A stretch of 57,960 nt of DNA from Gammaproteobacteria bacterium UBA6724 (GCA_002454165.1 DKIG01000007.1:52145-110104); one strand, 5' to 3'. Numbered from the stretch's first letter, positions 7,723-16,183 are shown. Translations and numbers: made by a program. Notes: generated from the letters alone by a model not told the origin.

Positions 7723-10527
7723 ATGACAGACGGACCACCTACCCTGCTCATCATCCTTGACGGATGGGGACATAGAGAAACGGTTGATGCCGCGGTTAAC
7801 GACAATGCCATCGCTCTTGCCGATACACCTGTCTGGGACCATCTCTGGGAAAACCACGCCCATTGTTTGATTTCGGGGTCCGGGGTGGATGTCGGGCTAC
7901 CTCAGGGGCAGATGGGTAACTCTGAGGTTGGGCACATGAGTCTTGGTGCGGGTAGAGTGATTCATCAGAGCCTTAGCCGCATCAACCAGGCTATCCATGA
8001 CCGGAGCTTTTTCAGCAATCCCGTACTCCTGTCTTGTATGGAAACCATCCAGCGCAGTGACAAGGCGTTGCATCTGTTTGGCTTGCTGTCACCCGGCGGC
8101 GTGCATAGTCATGTGGATCATTTTAAGGCGACAGTTGACCTTGCCCGGAGCAGTGGAGTCGCCAGGATTTATGTGCATGCTTTCCTGGATGGCAGGGACA
8201 CGCCGCCCAGGTCTGCCGATGAATCTCTTGAAGATTTGCAACGCCACATCACGGCCGGCGGTGCCGGCGGTATCGTATCAATCATTGGTCGCTACTATGC
8301 CATGGACAGGGATAATCGTTGGGAGCGGACAAGATGCGCCTACGAACTGATCACCGCTGGGGTCGCAGCCTTTACCAGCAGTTCACCGATGGCTGCCCTG
8401 AACCATGCCTATGCTCGTGATGAGTCGGATGAATTTGTCCAGCCTGTAGCCATTTACGAGGCTGAGCCGGTCACCATTGAGGCGGGTGACGCTGTTATTT
8501 TTATGAACTTCCGCGCCGACCGGGCGAGGCAACTGAGCCGTTGTTTTGTTGACGCTGACTTCAATGCCTTTACGCGCAAGGTGACGCCGAAGTTAAGCAG
8601 CTTTATCACCCTGACGAAATATGCGACGGACCTTGATGCTCCCTGCGCCTTTGCGTCCGATAGGGTTCATAACTCCCTGGGTGAATACATTGCATCTCTG
8701 GGTAAACGGCAACTCAGGCTGGCGGAGACGGAGAAGTACGCCCATGTGACTTTCTTTTTCTCTGGCGGCAGGGAGGAGCCTTTTGCGGGCGAAGATCGGC
8801 TACTCATTCCATCGCCCCGGGTGGCGACCTATGATTTGCAGCCTGAGATGAGTGCCAATGAAGTCACCGATGCACTGGTACATGCGGTCACGCACGAGTC
8901 ATATCAGTTAATAGTCTGCAACTATGCCAACGGGGACATGGTGGGGCATACCGGTAATCTGGCTGCTTCCATCAAGGCGGTTGAATGTATTGACCGCTGC
9001 CTGGGGCGGATCAAAGATGTGCTTGAAGCCCATGGCGGCCAATGCCTAATCACTGCTGACCACGGCAATGTTGAACAACTGGTTGACCCGGTTACCCGGC
9101 AACCGCACACCGCCCATACTGCCGAACTGGTGCCTCTGATCTATGTTGGTCCTCGGGACCTAAGGCTTGAACAGCAGGGCGGCCTGCTAAGTGATGTGGC
9201 GCCGACGCTCCTTGCCCTCATGGGTCTGCCGCAACCGGCAGAGATGACGGGCCGGTCACTGCTTAGAAGATCATTGCGCGGCTGCCTAGGGCTCTGCTCC
9301 TGGATCAACCGCATGCACACAAGACTGAAACCACAGTGCGCCAGGATGATGCGGCTCTTTCCCGCGATTCTTGTCATGGCTTTTGCGTGTATGACTGCCA
9401 TTACACCGCCAAGTCTGGCGGCAGAAGATTCTGTCAGCCAGCAGGATGTTGAGGAACGTCTCAAAACACTTGAAGCCAAGATCCTGAAATACCAGGAAGA
9501 GCTGAGTAGCAACACCGATGAACATGCCGAGATTGAGGCAAGACTGAGACAAAATGAGAAAGCCATTAGTCGACTCGTCTCTCAAATGAGCAGATTGAAG
9601 AGAGACTTGGAAAAAGGCGAGGCCCAGGCAGTCCGCCTAGGCCGGGAGCAGAGGGAGCTGCTGACTGCGAGAGATGAACAACAGCATTACCTAGAACAAC
9701 AGATCACCGCCGCCTATGAGATAGGCAGAGCTGAGTATCTTAAAGTGCTACTAAATCAGGACGACCCTGACGAAGCGGCACGGATGCTGAGCTACTATGA
9801 TTATTTCAATCGGGCCCGGGCGCGGCTGGTCAAGACCTATCAGGTGACGCTAGATGAATTGGACCGCATCACCCGGGCCCTCGCTCGCGAAAATCAAGAA
9901 CTGGACGAGAAACGTCAAACGCTGAGCTCTCAGCGAGTAGCACTGGATGCAAGCCAAGCGGCAAGACGCCTGACCCTGACGACATTGAACAAGCAGATCA
10001 GGGCGACAGGCTCGGCCTTGAGCAATCTGAAAAGGGACCGGGGAAGACTTGAACAGATTCTTGCTCAGCTCAGGGGAAGCCTCACCGAGCTACTACCGCC
10101 AGAAACTACCCTGCCTTTTTCTAGTATGCGGGGTAAGTTGCTACTCCCTGTGGTGGGGAAGCTCCGCCACAGGTACGGGAGCAAACGCAGCGGTGGCGGG
10201 TTAAAATGGCAGGGTCTGGTGATTGCCGCCAGCGAAGGGGAGCAGGTACATGTAGTGCATCACGGGCGGGTGGTTTTCGCTGATTGGTTGCGCGGTTTTG
10301 GCTGGCTCATCATCATTGGTCACGGAGAAGGTTATATGAGTCTTTACGGTCACAATCAGGTTCTGCATCGTGAGACCGGTGACTGGGTGACGGCAGGAGA
10401 GGTGATATCCAGGGCTGGCAACAGTGGTGGGCAAAGCGAGACGGGTGTTTATTTTGAAATTCGACAAGCCGGAAAACCTGGCAACCCCCTGACATGGTGT
10501 GTCCCCAGAGACAGGGACGCCGTATGA
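7723..10527 (+). CDS. gpmI: Phosphoglycerate mutase GpmI fused in frame to an EnvC-like M23 protein
   Basis: One open frame of 934 codons. Residues 1 to about 514 are a complete cofactor-independent phosphoglycerate mutase: it interconverts 3- and 2-phosphoglycerate and needs Mn2+. Visible are LDGWG near the start, the serine motif QGQMGNSEVGH, FLDGRDTPP and the metal-site ADHGNVEQ. GpmI proteins normally stop just after a MTGxxLL segment. Here, after MTGRSLL, a linker of about 27 residues runs into a signal-peptide-like stretch at residues 542-570 and then an EnvC-type coiled coil and M23 domain. No stop codon separates the two parts. The start at 7723 is fixed by family alignment; no good ribosome site is visible. 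Confidence 0.85.
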   Translation: MTDGPPTLLIILDGWGHRETVDAAVNDNAIALADTPVWDHLWENHAHCLISGSGVDVGLPQGQMGNSEVGHMSLGAGRVIHQSLSRINQAIHDRSFFSNPVLLSCMETIQRSDKALHLFGLLSPGGVHSHVDHFKATVDLARSSGVARIYVHAFLDGRDTPPRSADESLEDLQRHITAGGAGGIVSIIGRYYAMDRDNRWERTRCAYELITAGVAAFTSSSPMAALNHAYARDESDEFVQPVAIYEAEPVTIEAGDAVIFMNFRADRARQLSRCFVDADFNAFTRKVTPKLSSFITLTKYATDLDAPCAFASDRVHNSLGEYIASLGKRQLRLAETEKYAHVTFFFSGGREEPFAGEDRLLIPSPRVATYDLQPEMSANEVTDALVHAVTHESYQLIVCNYANGDMVGHTGNLAASIKAVECIDRCLGRIKDVLEAHGGQCLITADHGNVEQLVDPVTRQPHTAHTAELVPLIYVGPRDLRLEQQGGLLSDVAPTLLALMGLPQPAEMTGRSLLRRSLRGCLGLCSWINRMHTRLKPQCARMMRLFPAILVMAFACMTAITPPSLAAEDSVSQQDVEERLKTLEAKILKYQEELSSNTDEHAEIEARLRQNEKAISRLVSQMSRLKRDLEKGEAQAVRLGREQRELLTARDEQQHYLEQQITAAYEIGRAEYLKVLLNQDDPDEAARMLSYYDYFNRARARLVKTYQVTLDELDRITRALARENQELDEKRQTLSSQRVALDASQAARRLTLTTLNKQIRATGSALSNLKRDRGRLEQILAQLRGSLTELLPPETTLPFSSMRGKLLLPVVGKLRHRYGSKRSGGGLKWQGLVIAASEGEQVHVVHHGRVVFADWLRGFGWLIIIGHGEGYMSLYGHNQVLHRETGDWVTAGEVISRAGNSGGQSETGVYFEIRQAGKPGNPLTWCVPRDRDAV
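9346..10527 (+). CDS. envC: EnvC-like murein hydrolase activator (part of the fused frame; possible independent start)
   Basis: If translated from the internal ATGATG at 9346 (weak CCAGG upstream), this is a 393-residue periplasmic EnvC homologue with signal peptide MMRLFPAILVMAFACMTAIT ending at a LAA site. A long coiled coil (about residues 30-240) follows, then a C-terminal LytM/M23 domain. The M23 metal ligands are degenerate: the usual HxGxD is replaced by KWQGL and HLHFE by VYFEIR. It is therefore probably a non-catalytic activator of AmiA/AmiB amidases during cell separation, as E. coli EnvC is. A gpmI-envC-ctpA order is common, but the lack of a stop between gpmI and envC is not. Confidence 0.75.
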   Translation: MMRLFPAILVMAFACMTAITPPSLAAEDSVSQQDVEERLKTLEAKILKYQEELSSNTDEHAEIEARLRQNEKAISRLVSQMSRLKRDLEKGEAQAVRLGREQRELLTARDEQQHYLEQQITAAYEIGRAEYLKVLLNQDDPDEAARMLSYYDYFNRARARLVKTYQVTLDELDRITRALARENQELDEKRQTLSSQRVALDASQAARRLTLTTLNKQIRATGSALSNLKRDRGRLEQILAQLRGSLTELLPPETTLPFSSMRGKLLLPVVGKLRHRYGSKRSGGGLKWQGLVIAASEGEQVHVVHHGRVVFADWLRGFGWLIIIGHGEGYMSLYGHNQVLHRETGDWVTAGEVISRAGNSGGQSETGVYFEIRQAGKPGNPLTWCVPRDRDAV

Positions 10528-10561
10528 TGGCGGGAGGCGATTCTAATAAAAGGCTAGGACC

Positions 10562-11890
10562 ATGAAACAATGTTCAGTACTTGTCTTTACCCTGTCCATG
10601 ACGTTCTTCTGCTGGTTACCCACCAAGGTGGCGATGGCAGCGGATTCAGCCCTTGCCCCGGACCCAGCCAGTCAGCCTGACACTGAGCTCAAGCCGCGCC
10701 TGCCCCTGGATGAATTACGAATCTTTGTTGAAGCTTTCACTCAGGTCGGCGATGCCTATGTGGAAGAAATTGATGACCGGACACTTTTGGAATACGCCGT
10801 CAAAGGTATGTTGTCTCAGCTTGATCCACACTCCACATATCTGGACAAGGAGGCACTCAAGGCATTGCAGGAGACGACCTCCGGCAAGTATGGCGGGCTA
10901 GGCATTGAGATCGACATGGAGGACGGACTCATCAATGTTATTGCACCTATGGATGACACCCCTGCGTCCAGAGCAGGCATAGAGTCTGGTGATCTGATCA
11001 TCCAGCTTGACGGCTCACCGGTGAAGGGGATGAACATAGATGAAGCCATTAGCGTCATGCGTGGTGAACCCGGTAGCGAGATCACGCTTTCCGTGATCAA
11101 AGCGGGTGCCTCAGCCCCAACAGACATCACCCTCAAAAGAGAAGTCATCAAGGTCGCCAGTGTGCGCCAGCGCCTCATTGAAGACGGTTATGGTTATCTG
11201 AGAATCGCACAGTTCCAGGGTAACACTGGTGAAGAAGTGGAAGTAGCCCTGCAGGAACTGGGGGAGAAGGGACCCCTAAAAGGACTTGTCATTGATCTGA
11301 GAAATAATCCCGGCGGCGTGTTACTAGCCGCGGTCAGTGTTGCGGATATTTTTATTGATGCGGGGCTGATTGTTTATACCAACGGTAGGACAGACGACGC
11401 TGACCTGCGCTACCAGGCTTCCCGGCCAGATCTTACCGAGGGCTTGCCGATCGTCGTACTGGTGAATGGCGGGAGTGCTTCGGCTTCCGAAATTGTCGCT
11501 GGTGCTCTCCAGGATCATGGTCGTGCCGTGGTGATGGGCACCACCAGCTTTGGTAAAGGCTCGGTGCAAACGATTCTGCCTCTCAGTGATGACCAGGCAA
11601 TTAAGTTGACCACGGCGAGGTACTACACGCCCAAGGGTCGCTCCATTCAAGCCGAAGGCATAGTGCCAGATATACGGGTGGCGCCATCTCAAGTCACATC
11701 TATAGCCACCAGCTTCCGGCGGGCGCAGGAAAAAGATCTGCCGAAGCACCTTTCTGGCGCCGATGGGGGCAAGAGGTCAAGCACCGAGGGGACGGCGGAG
11801 CTGTCACAAAATGACTACCAACTTAACGAAGCCCTGACGCTACTCAAGGGATTAAATATACTGGCAAGAGCAAAAACCGCCGAAAACTGA
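10562..11890 (+). CDS. ctpA: C-terminal processing peptidase, S41 family
   Basis: A periplasmic serine protease of the CtpA/Prc family that trims or degrades envelope proteins, often murein hydrolases. A signal peptide covers residues 1-27 (cut after VAMA). A PDZ domain at about 95-180 binds client C-termini. The S41 core has the Ser in NGGSASASEI and the Lys in GTTSFGKGSVQT, forming the Ser/Lys dyad. The 442-residue length is normal for the short Ctp type. It starts 34 bp after the EnvC-like frame, with AGGCTAGGA upstream, suggesting one operon and a functional link to cell-wall turnover. Confidence 0.95.
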   Translation: MKQCSVLVFTLSMTFFCWLPTKVAMAADSALAPDPASQPDTELKPRLPLDELRIFVEAFTQVGDAYVEEIDDRTLLEYAVKGMLSQLDPHSTYLDKEALKALQETTSGKYGGLGIEIDMEDGLINVIAPMDDTPASRAGIESGDLIIQLDGSPVKGMNIDEAISVMRGEPGSEITLSVIKAGASAPTDITLKREVIKVASVRQRLIEDGYGYLRIAQFQGNTGEEVEVALQELGEKGPLKGLVIDLRNNPGGVLLAAVSVADIFIDAGLIVYTNGRTDDADLRYQASRPDLTEGLPIVVLVNGGSASASEIVAGALQDHGRAVVMGTTSFGKGSVQTILPLSDDQAIKLTTARYYTPKGRSIQAEGIVPDIRVAPSQVTSIATSFRRAQEKDLPKHLSGADGGKRSSTEGTAELSQNDYQLNEALTLLKGLNILARAKTAEN

Positions 11891-11898
11891 TTTGACCC

Positions 11899-12627
11899 TT
11901 AGGTAGCATCAACTAGTGCTATAGCCTCCGCAAGATCAAGCCGACCCTCATACAGTGCCCGCCCTGCGATAAGCCCCGTAATCTGACTGCCGAGATCAAG
12001 CAGTGCTTTGATATCCTCAATACCCGCCAAGCCACCCGAGGCAATCACCGGCACCTTCACCGCCGCCGCGAGTGCCGCGGTTGCCGCCAGGTTCAGCCCT
12101 TCCAGCATGCCGTCTTTGCCTATGTCTGTGTAGATAATCGCCTGGACAGGAACCGTCTCAAACAGCCTGGCGAGGTCTTCTACCCTTAGGCCTGTCACCT
12201 CCTGCCAGCCATTGATTGCCACCCGACCCTCATAGCCATCAATACCAACAATAATCTTGCCCGGGAAACGGCGACACATTGCCTCAACAAAATCGGGTTC
12301 CTCCACGGCTTTGGTGCCAATAACAAGATATTCAACACCAGCATTGAGATAGGCTTCTATCACCTCGGGGCTACGAATGCCGCCGCCCAGTTGAATGCTC
12401 AGCCTTGGGTGATTCCGGGCGATGCGGGTAATGACGTCGGCATTGACTGGTTTACCTGCAAAGGCACCGTCCAGGTCAACCAGATGCAGACGTTTGGCAC
12501 CCTGCTGAACCCAGTGCGCCGCCATCCCCGCCGGATCGTCGGAATAGATAGTGGCCTGATCAAGTCGCCCTTGCTTCAGGTTCACTACCTTGCCGTCCTT
12601 GAAGTCAATCGCAGGGATGATCTGCAA
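11899..12627 (-). CDS. hisA: Phosphoribosylformimino-5-aminoimidazole carboxamide ribotide isomerase
   Basis: HisA performs the Amadori rearrangement of ProFAR to PRFAR in histidine synthesis. It is a (beta/alpha)8 barrel of 242 residues with catalytic Asp8 in PAIDFKDG and the second Asp in GIDGYEGRVA near residue 130. Phosphate-binding glycines are in QLGGGIR and ASGGLAG. It follows hisB by 42 bp on the same strand and ends 8 bp from the convergent ctpA. The hisH that normally lies between hisB and hisA, and the hisF that follows, are both absent here. Confidence 0.97.
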   Translation of the reverse strand: MQIIPAIDFKDGKVVNLKQGRLDQATIYSDDPAGMAAHWVQQGAKRLHLVDLDGAFAGKPVNADVITRIARNHPRLSIQLGGGIRSPEVIEAYLNAGVEYLVIGTKAVEEPDFVEAMCRRFPGKIIVGIDGYEGRVAINGWQEVTGLRVEDLARLFETVPVQAIIYTDIGKDGMLEGLNLAATAALAAAVKVPVIASGGLAGIEDIKALLDLGSQITGLIAGRALYEGRLDLAEAIALVDAT

Positions 12628-12669
12628 TCTGCTTTCCTTCTCTGTTGGGTTAGGCTGATTGGACAGACT

Positions 12670-13269
12670 TTACAGACTGCCTTTGGTTGAAGGCGTTATG
12701 TCAGCCATCCTGGGGTCAATCTCGGCTGCCATGCGTAGCGCTCTGCCAAATGCCTTGAACACGGTTTCAATCTGGTGGTGGGCATTAGCACCCCGGAGAT
12801 TATCAATATGTAGCGTCACCTGGGCGTGGTTGGCAAAACCTTGGAAAAACTCATGGAAGAGGTCTACATCAAATTGCCCTACAGTGGCCCGGGGAAAATT
12901 GACATGATATTCAAGCCCCGGGCGACCGGAAAAATCAATGACGACTCGCGACAGCGCCTCGTCCAGCGGCACATAAGCGTGGCCATAGCGGCGAATACCT
13001 CGCTTGTCTCCTATTGCCTCCCGGACAGCCTGGCCCAGGGTGATGCCTATGTCCTCAACTGTGTGGTGGGCATCTATCTCAAGGTCGCCGCTTGCCCGGA
13101 CGACCAGGTCTAGCAAGCCATGTCGCGCCACCTGGTCCAGCATATGCTCCAGAAAGGGCAGTCCGGTAGAGAGCATTCTTTCCCCCGACCCGTCCAGGTT
13201 GACGGAAACATATATCTGGGTTTCTAGGGTATTTCGATCAACCTCTGCTTGTCTCATCTGTTTTTCCAT
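12670..13269 (-). CDS. hisB: Imidazoleglycerol-phosphate dehydratase
   Basis: HisB removes water from imidazole glycerol phosphate to give imidazole acetol phosphate in histidine synthesis. It is a manganese enzyme of 199 residues, monofunctional (no phosphatase half, unlike enterobacterial HisB). The metal-binding repeats are visible as LEHMLDQVARHG with DAHHTVEDIGI, and FFQGFANHAQ with GANAHHQIE. It lies upstream of hisA and 17 bp downstream of a small gene of unknown function. Confidence 0.97.
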   Translation of the reverse strand: MEKQMRQAEVDRNTLETQIYVSVNLDGSGERMLSTGLPFLEHMLDQVARHGLLDLVVRASGDLEIDAHHTVEDIGITLGQAVREAIGDKRGIRRYGHAYVPLDEALSRVVIDFSGRPGLEYHVNFPRATVGQFDVDLFHEFFQGFANHAQVTLHIDNLRGANAHHQIETVFKAFGRALRMAAEIDPRMADITPSTKGSL

Positions 13270-13286
13270 GCTTCCGTGTCTAGGTT

Positions 13287-13685
13287 TTAGAGGACGCTAC
13301 CGTAGGGTAGATAGCGATTGTCAGTATTTGCCTTGATCCATTTTCTGAGCGCCGGGTCAAATTCATTCCGCGCCTGCAACAGTTTGACCAGCGCGATAAC
13401 AGGCGATCTTTTCCCCGCATCCCAGCCAGATATCTGCGCTTCAAGCAGGGTGAAGAAGCGGATCAGCCGGACCAGGTCTTTTGAGGCAAGATCATTTGCC
13501 AGGGCCCAGGTATCGGCTTCCAGCGTCATCAGCCAGTGTGCGGACTCAAGCTGATGCTCTCTGAGGGCGGCCGAGGTGACAGTATCGCCCACAAGCCGCG
13601 CAAATTTGATCAATCTGGCGAGCAGTATGGCATCCACCTCATTATTTTCCGCCTTATCGCCAGGTTCCCAAACTCCAACACCCAT
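13287..13685 (-). CDS. Conserved hypothetical protein upstream of hisB
   Basis: A 132-residue, probably cytosolic protein with no signal peptide or membrane segment. It is predicted largely helical, with an ARLIKFARLVGD segment, a Trp-rich middle and the C-terminal NRYLPYGSVL. I do not recognise a named domain. It sits 17 bp upstream of hisB on the same strand and is probably co-transcribed, which hints at nothing more than shared expression. Codon use looks like its neighbours, so it appears to be a genuine gene. Confidence 0.7.
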   Translation of the reverse strand: MGVGVWEPGDKAENNEVDAILLARLIKFARLVGDTVTSAALREHQLESAHWLMTLEADTWALANDLASKDLVRLIRFFTLLEAQISGWDAGKRSPVIALVKLLQARNEFDPALRKWIKANTDNRYLPYGSVL

Positions 13686-13763
13686 TTTGCCGTCGCTCCT
13701 GTGTTAATCAGGCAAGCATCCTATCAGCCAGAGTCCGACTTCTGTACCCCATGGGCACAGGAT

Positions 13764-13839
13764 TGGAGCGGGCGACGAGGTTCGAACTCGCGACAACCAG
13801 CTTGGGAAGCTGGGACTCTACCAACTGAGCTACACCCGC
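13764..13839 (-). tRNA. tRNA-Gly (anticodon CCC)
   Basis: A full 76-nt cloverleaf on the minus strand. The acceptor GCGGGTG pairs with CGCCCGC (one G-U). The D arm contains AGCTCAGTTGGTAGAG. The anticodon stem CCAGC/GCTGG closes the loop TTCCCAA, and the T loop is TTCGAAC. The 3' CCA is encoded (13764-13766). The anticodon CCC reads GGG glycine codons. Confidence 0.93.
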
Positions 13840-13896
13840 ATAGCGTCACCAGTGTAAACTTTTTTGGAATTTTTTGAAAAAAAGATAAAAAAGGGG

Positions 13897-13937
13897 TTGC
13901 TTTTGTTGCAATGCACCATATAATGCTGCAGTGCAAC
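13897..13937 (+). promoter_or_regulatory. Phasin promoter with TGCA-rich operator, candidate PhaR site
   Basis: A sigma70-type promoter has -35 TTGCTT (13897-13902), a 16-bp spacer and a perfect -10 TATAAT (13919-13924). The -10 is flanked by an inverted repeat: GTTGCAATGCA (13905-13915) and TGCAGTGCAAC (13927-13937), arms matching at 10 of 11 positions. PhaR-family repressors are known to bind TGCA/CTGC-rich sequences before phasin genes, and a phaR gene is at 55946-56389 in this window. Regulation by that protein is inferred. Confidence 0.65.
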
Positions 13938-14037
13938 ATTGAGGTGGCGACTGTTAATTCAGGATAAAACGCCGAATCGTGTGGCACAGGTGCATTAAGC
14001 ATCCAATAACCAATCCCTTAAATCAGGAGAGTTGAAA

Positions 14038-14403
14038 ATGAGTATCATTGAAAGACAAACTGTGCTTGGTAAGTCGCTTTTTCAGATCAACACCCAGGCC
14101 ATCACCGATCTGGTGGAATTGCAACGCAAGAACATGGAGCAGTTTTTCACCACTAATCGGGATTTCGGCGAGAGAATACCGGAAATCCGCGAACTGGGCG
14201 GTTTTTTGAGCCTGCAACGCGATTATGGTGGCACCCTCTGGAGCAACACCAAAGAAGCCTTGTCATCGCAGAACGCCATCTTCCAGAATGCATTCGCGGA
14301 AACTCGGGATGCCCTGAAAGTTGCCTTTGCTCCGGCAGACGTAGCATCCGATGCAGAAGCAAACGAGGATGCGCCCGAAGCTGATCAGGCACAGGCTAGT
14401 TAA
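14038..14403 (+). CDS. Phasin family protein
   Basis: A 121-residue protein of the phasin superfamily, small amphipathic proteins that coat polyhydroxyalkanoate granules. Helical segments cover residues 1-100, with the recognisable ITDLVELQRKNMEQFF and a later AFAETRDALK. The tail is acidic and Ala-rich (from about residue 102). The ATG at 14038 is chosen because AGGAG lies 8 bases upstream; a TTG two codons earlier is less likely. Its promoter carries a PhaR-like operator and a strong terminator follows, so it is a single-gene unit. Confidence 0.85.
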   Translation: MSIIERQTVLGKSLFQINTQAITDLVELQRKNMEQFFTTNRDFGERIPEIRELGGFLSLQRDYGGTLWSNTKEALSSQNAIFQNAFAETRDALKVAFAPADVASDAEANEDAPEADQAQAS

Positions 14404-14430
14404 GCCTCTGGTCATATAAAGTGGCACTGA

Positions 14431-14465
14431 ACCCGACCCTGCATTGCCGCGGGGTCGGGTTTTTT
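14431..14465 (+). terminator. Intrinsic terminator of the phasin gene
   Basis: A 9-bp perfect stem, ACCCGACCC (14431-14439) with GGGTCGGGT (14452-14460), closes a 12-nt loop and is followed by a run of six T. It lies 28 bp after the phasin stop codon. Confidence 0.9.
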
Positions 14466-14534
14466 GTTGGCAGGGGCGGATTGTCGGCGAGAAACCTTGT
14501 TGGAATGCGCTAAGTTGGAATGCGCTAAAACCTG

Positions 14535-15014
14535 TTACAAAGATTCAAGAATGGCTTCCGCCGAACTGACCTCAAACGCACCGCCCTTCTCCAGATTCAG
14601 GACGGTGATCTTGCCGTCTTCCGCAATCAGTGAGTAGCGCACCGAGCGAGTGCCCATGCCGAAGCCCGTGCCATCAAGCTCCACCCCCATGGCTTTGGTG
14701 AAATCTCCGTTGCCGTCAGCGACCATCATCAAGTCTTCAGCATTCTGACTTTTACCCCAGGCATCCATCACGAATGCGTCATTCACAGCTAGGCAAACGA
14801 TTCTGTCCACACCTGCCGCCCTGATTTTGTCAGCCTTAGCAACAAACCCCGGCAGATGAGCATTACTGCAGGTTGGGGTGTAGGCTCCTGGCACTGCAAA
14901 CACTACTACCTTCTTGCCAGAGAAAATCTCGCTGGTCGTGATGTCCTGAGGTCCCTGGGCACTCATAATTGTCATCTTTGCTTCCGGGACCCTGTCTCCT
15001 ACTTTGACTGTCAT
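14535..15014 (-). CDS. Peroxiredoxin, Prx5-type
   Basis: A 159-residue thiol peroxidase that reduces hydrogen and alkyl peroxides. The peroxidatic cysteine is in the PGAYTPTCS motif near residue 49, with the usual nearby Thr. A second Cys occurs in IVCLAV near residue 74. The C-terminal GTRSVRYSLIAEDGKI segment is typical of the glutaredoxin-linked Prx5 group. No fused glutaredoxin domain is present, so reduction must come from a separate thiol protein. It is a monocistronic unit on the minus strand, divergent from trmJ. Confidence 0.93.
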   Translation of the reverse strand: MTVKVGDRVPEAKMTIMSAQGPQDITTSEIFSGKKVVVFAVPGAYTPTCSNAHLPGFVAKADKIRAAGVDRIVCLAVNDAFVMDAWGKSQNAEDLMMVADGNGDFTKAMGVELDGTGFGMGTRSVRYSLIAEDGKITVLNLEKGGAFEVSSAEAILESL

Positions 15015-15205
15015 ACTGTTCCGCTCCTGTTAATGTCCGACCTAGGGTTGTAATGGGACGAATGTGGAAAGCCAAGTCTTACCCGAAGCACCACATTGTG
15101 CAAGTAATTTCATCAGCGGTTAAGATTCCCGATAGCCTGTGGGTTTGGTAGAGCACAGTGTTGAATAGACAGTTTGTGAAAGAATAGTTCTGAAAAGAAT
15201 AGGCC

Positions 15206-15982
15206 ATGGAAGAGTCAGATAATCTGTTTCCGGGCGTTCGTATTGTCCTCGTTGAGACCAGTCATCCGGGGAATATAGGCGGTGCTGCCCGGGCGATGAA
15301 AAATATGGGTTTAACCGAACTGGTTCTTGTCAATCCTTGTGACTTCCCCAGCGACAAGGCACTGTATCGCGCGGTAAGTGCTGAGGATCTGCTAGGTTCC
15401 GCTCGTGTCGTGACGACCCTGGATGATGCGATAGGAGACGTCGGACTGGTCATTGGCACCTCGGCGCGGGACAGGCGAATCCCCTGGCCAATGCTCACAC
15501 CGCACGAATGTGGGGTGAAGGTAAATCAACATGCCATAAAAAACGCCGGGGTGGCGATACTGTTTGGTCCTGAATCTCGTGGTTTGAAAAATGAAGACCT
15601 CCATAGATGTCAGTTCCATGTCAACATTCCGACCGGCAAGGCATACACCTCGCTTAATTTGGCGATGGCGGTGCAGGTGATTTGTTATGAAATCCTCAAG
15701 GCAAAACTTGACCAAGCGACTGCCACGCATCACGCGCCCAGCCACGAAGACAGCAATTGGGACCTGCCCTTTGCGGACGCCACAGCGATGGAGCACTTTT
15801 ATGTCCATCTTGAGCGGACCCTGACCGACATCAAATTCCACGACCCGGAAGTCCCTAAGCAATTGATGACCCGCCTGCGGCGCTTGTTTAATCGTATCCG
15901 ACCTGACCAAATGGAGATTAGTATTCTGCGTGGTATTTTGAGTGCCGTAGATCGTTTGGGAGACAAAAAGACAAGTAAATAG
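15206..15982 (+). CDS. trmJ: tRNA (cytidine/uridine-2'-O-)-methyltransferase TrmJ
   Basis: TrmJ methylates the ribose of position 32 in several tRNAs using S-adenosylmethionine. It is a SPOUT-fold protein: N-terminal VLVETSHPGNIGGAARAMKN, central LFGPESRGL and SLNLAMAVQ form the trefoil knot and cofactor site. The C-terminal 80 residues are helical. The 258-residue length is normal. It directly precedes iscR, the usual gammaproteobacterial order, but about 200 bp with a separate promoter lie between them. Confidence 0.95.
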   Translation: MEESDNLFPGVRIVLVETSHPGNIGGAARAMKNMGLTELVLVNPCDFPSDKALYRAVSAEDLLGSARVVTTLDDAIGDVGLVIGTSARDRRIPWPMLTPHECGVKVNQHAIKNAGVAILFGPESRGLKNEDLHRCQFHVNIPTGKAYTSLNLAMAVQVICYEILKAKLDQATATHHAPSHEDSNWDLPFADATAMEHFYVHLERTLTDIKFHDPEVPKQLMTRLRRLFNRIRPDQMEISILRGILSAVDRLGDKKTSK

Positions 15983-16088
15983 ACCTCAGGGGTTTATGTC
16001 ATGGCGCAAAAGGATCACTACTGTCAAATTAACAATAAGAACCCTCTTAGTTATTCTATATTGATATAGCAAAAATCTGATAATCCGC

Positions 16089-16128
16089 TTTACCCTGCGT
16101 TTAATACTTGAGTAAAATACTCGGGTAT
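16089..16128 (+). promoter_or_regulatory. iscR promoter with type 1 Isc box
   Basis: The 25-bp palindrome at 16104-16128 (left arm ATACTTGAGTA, right arm TACTCGGGTAT) matches the E. coli type 1 IscR-binding consensus at 23 of 25 positions. A possible promoter is -35 TTTACC (16089-16094), 18 bp, -10 TAAAAT (16113-16118), so the box covers the -10. Autorepression by [2Fe-2S]-IscR is the expected outcome. Confidence 0.8.
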
Positions 16129-16183
16129 TTTGTCGGCCAGGCTGGTCAAATACACAAGCGAACAAACCAAACAGGAATAACAG

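Noticed and set aside
16053..16070. CTATAT-TG-ATATAG palindrome between trmJ and iscR as an operator
   Set aside because: It is short and AT-only in composition, so it is easily expected by chance; the Isc box downstream explains regulation.
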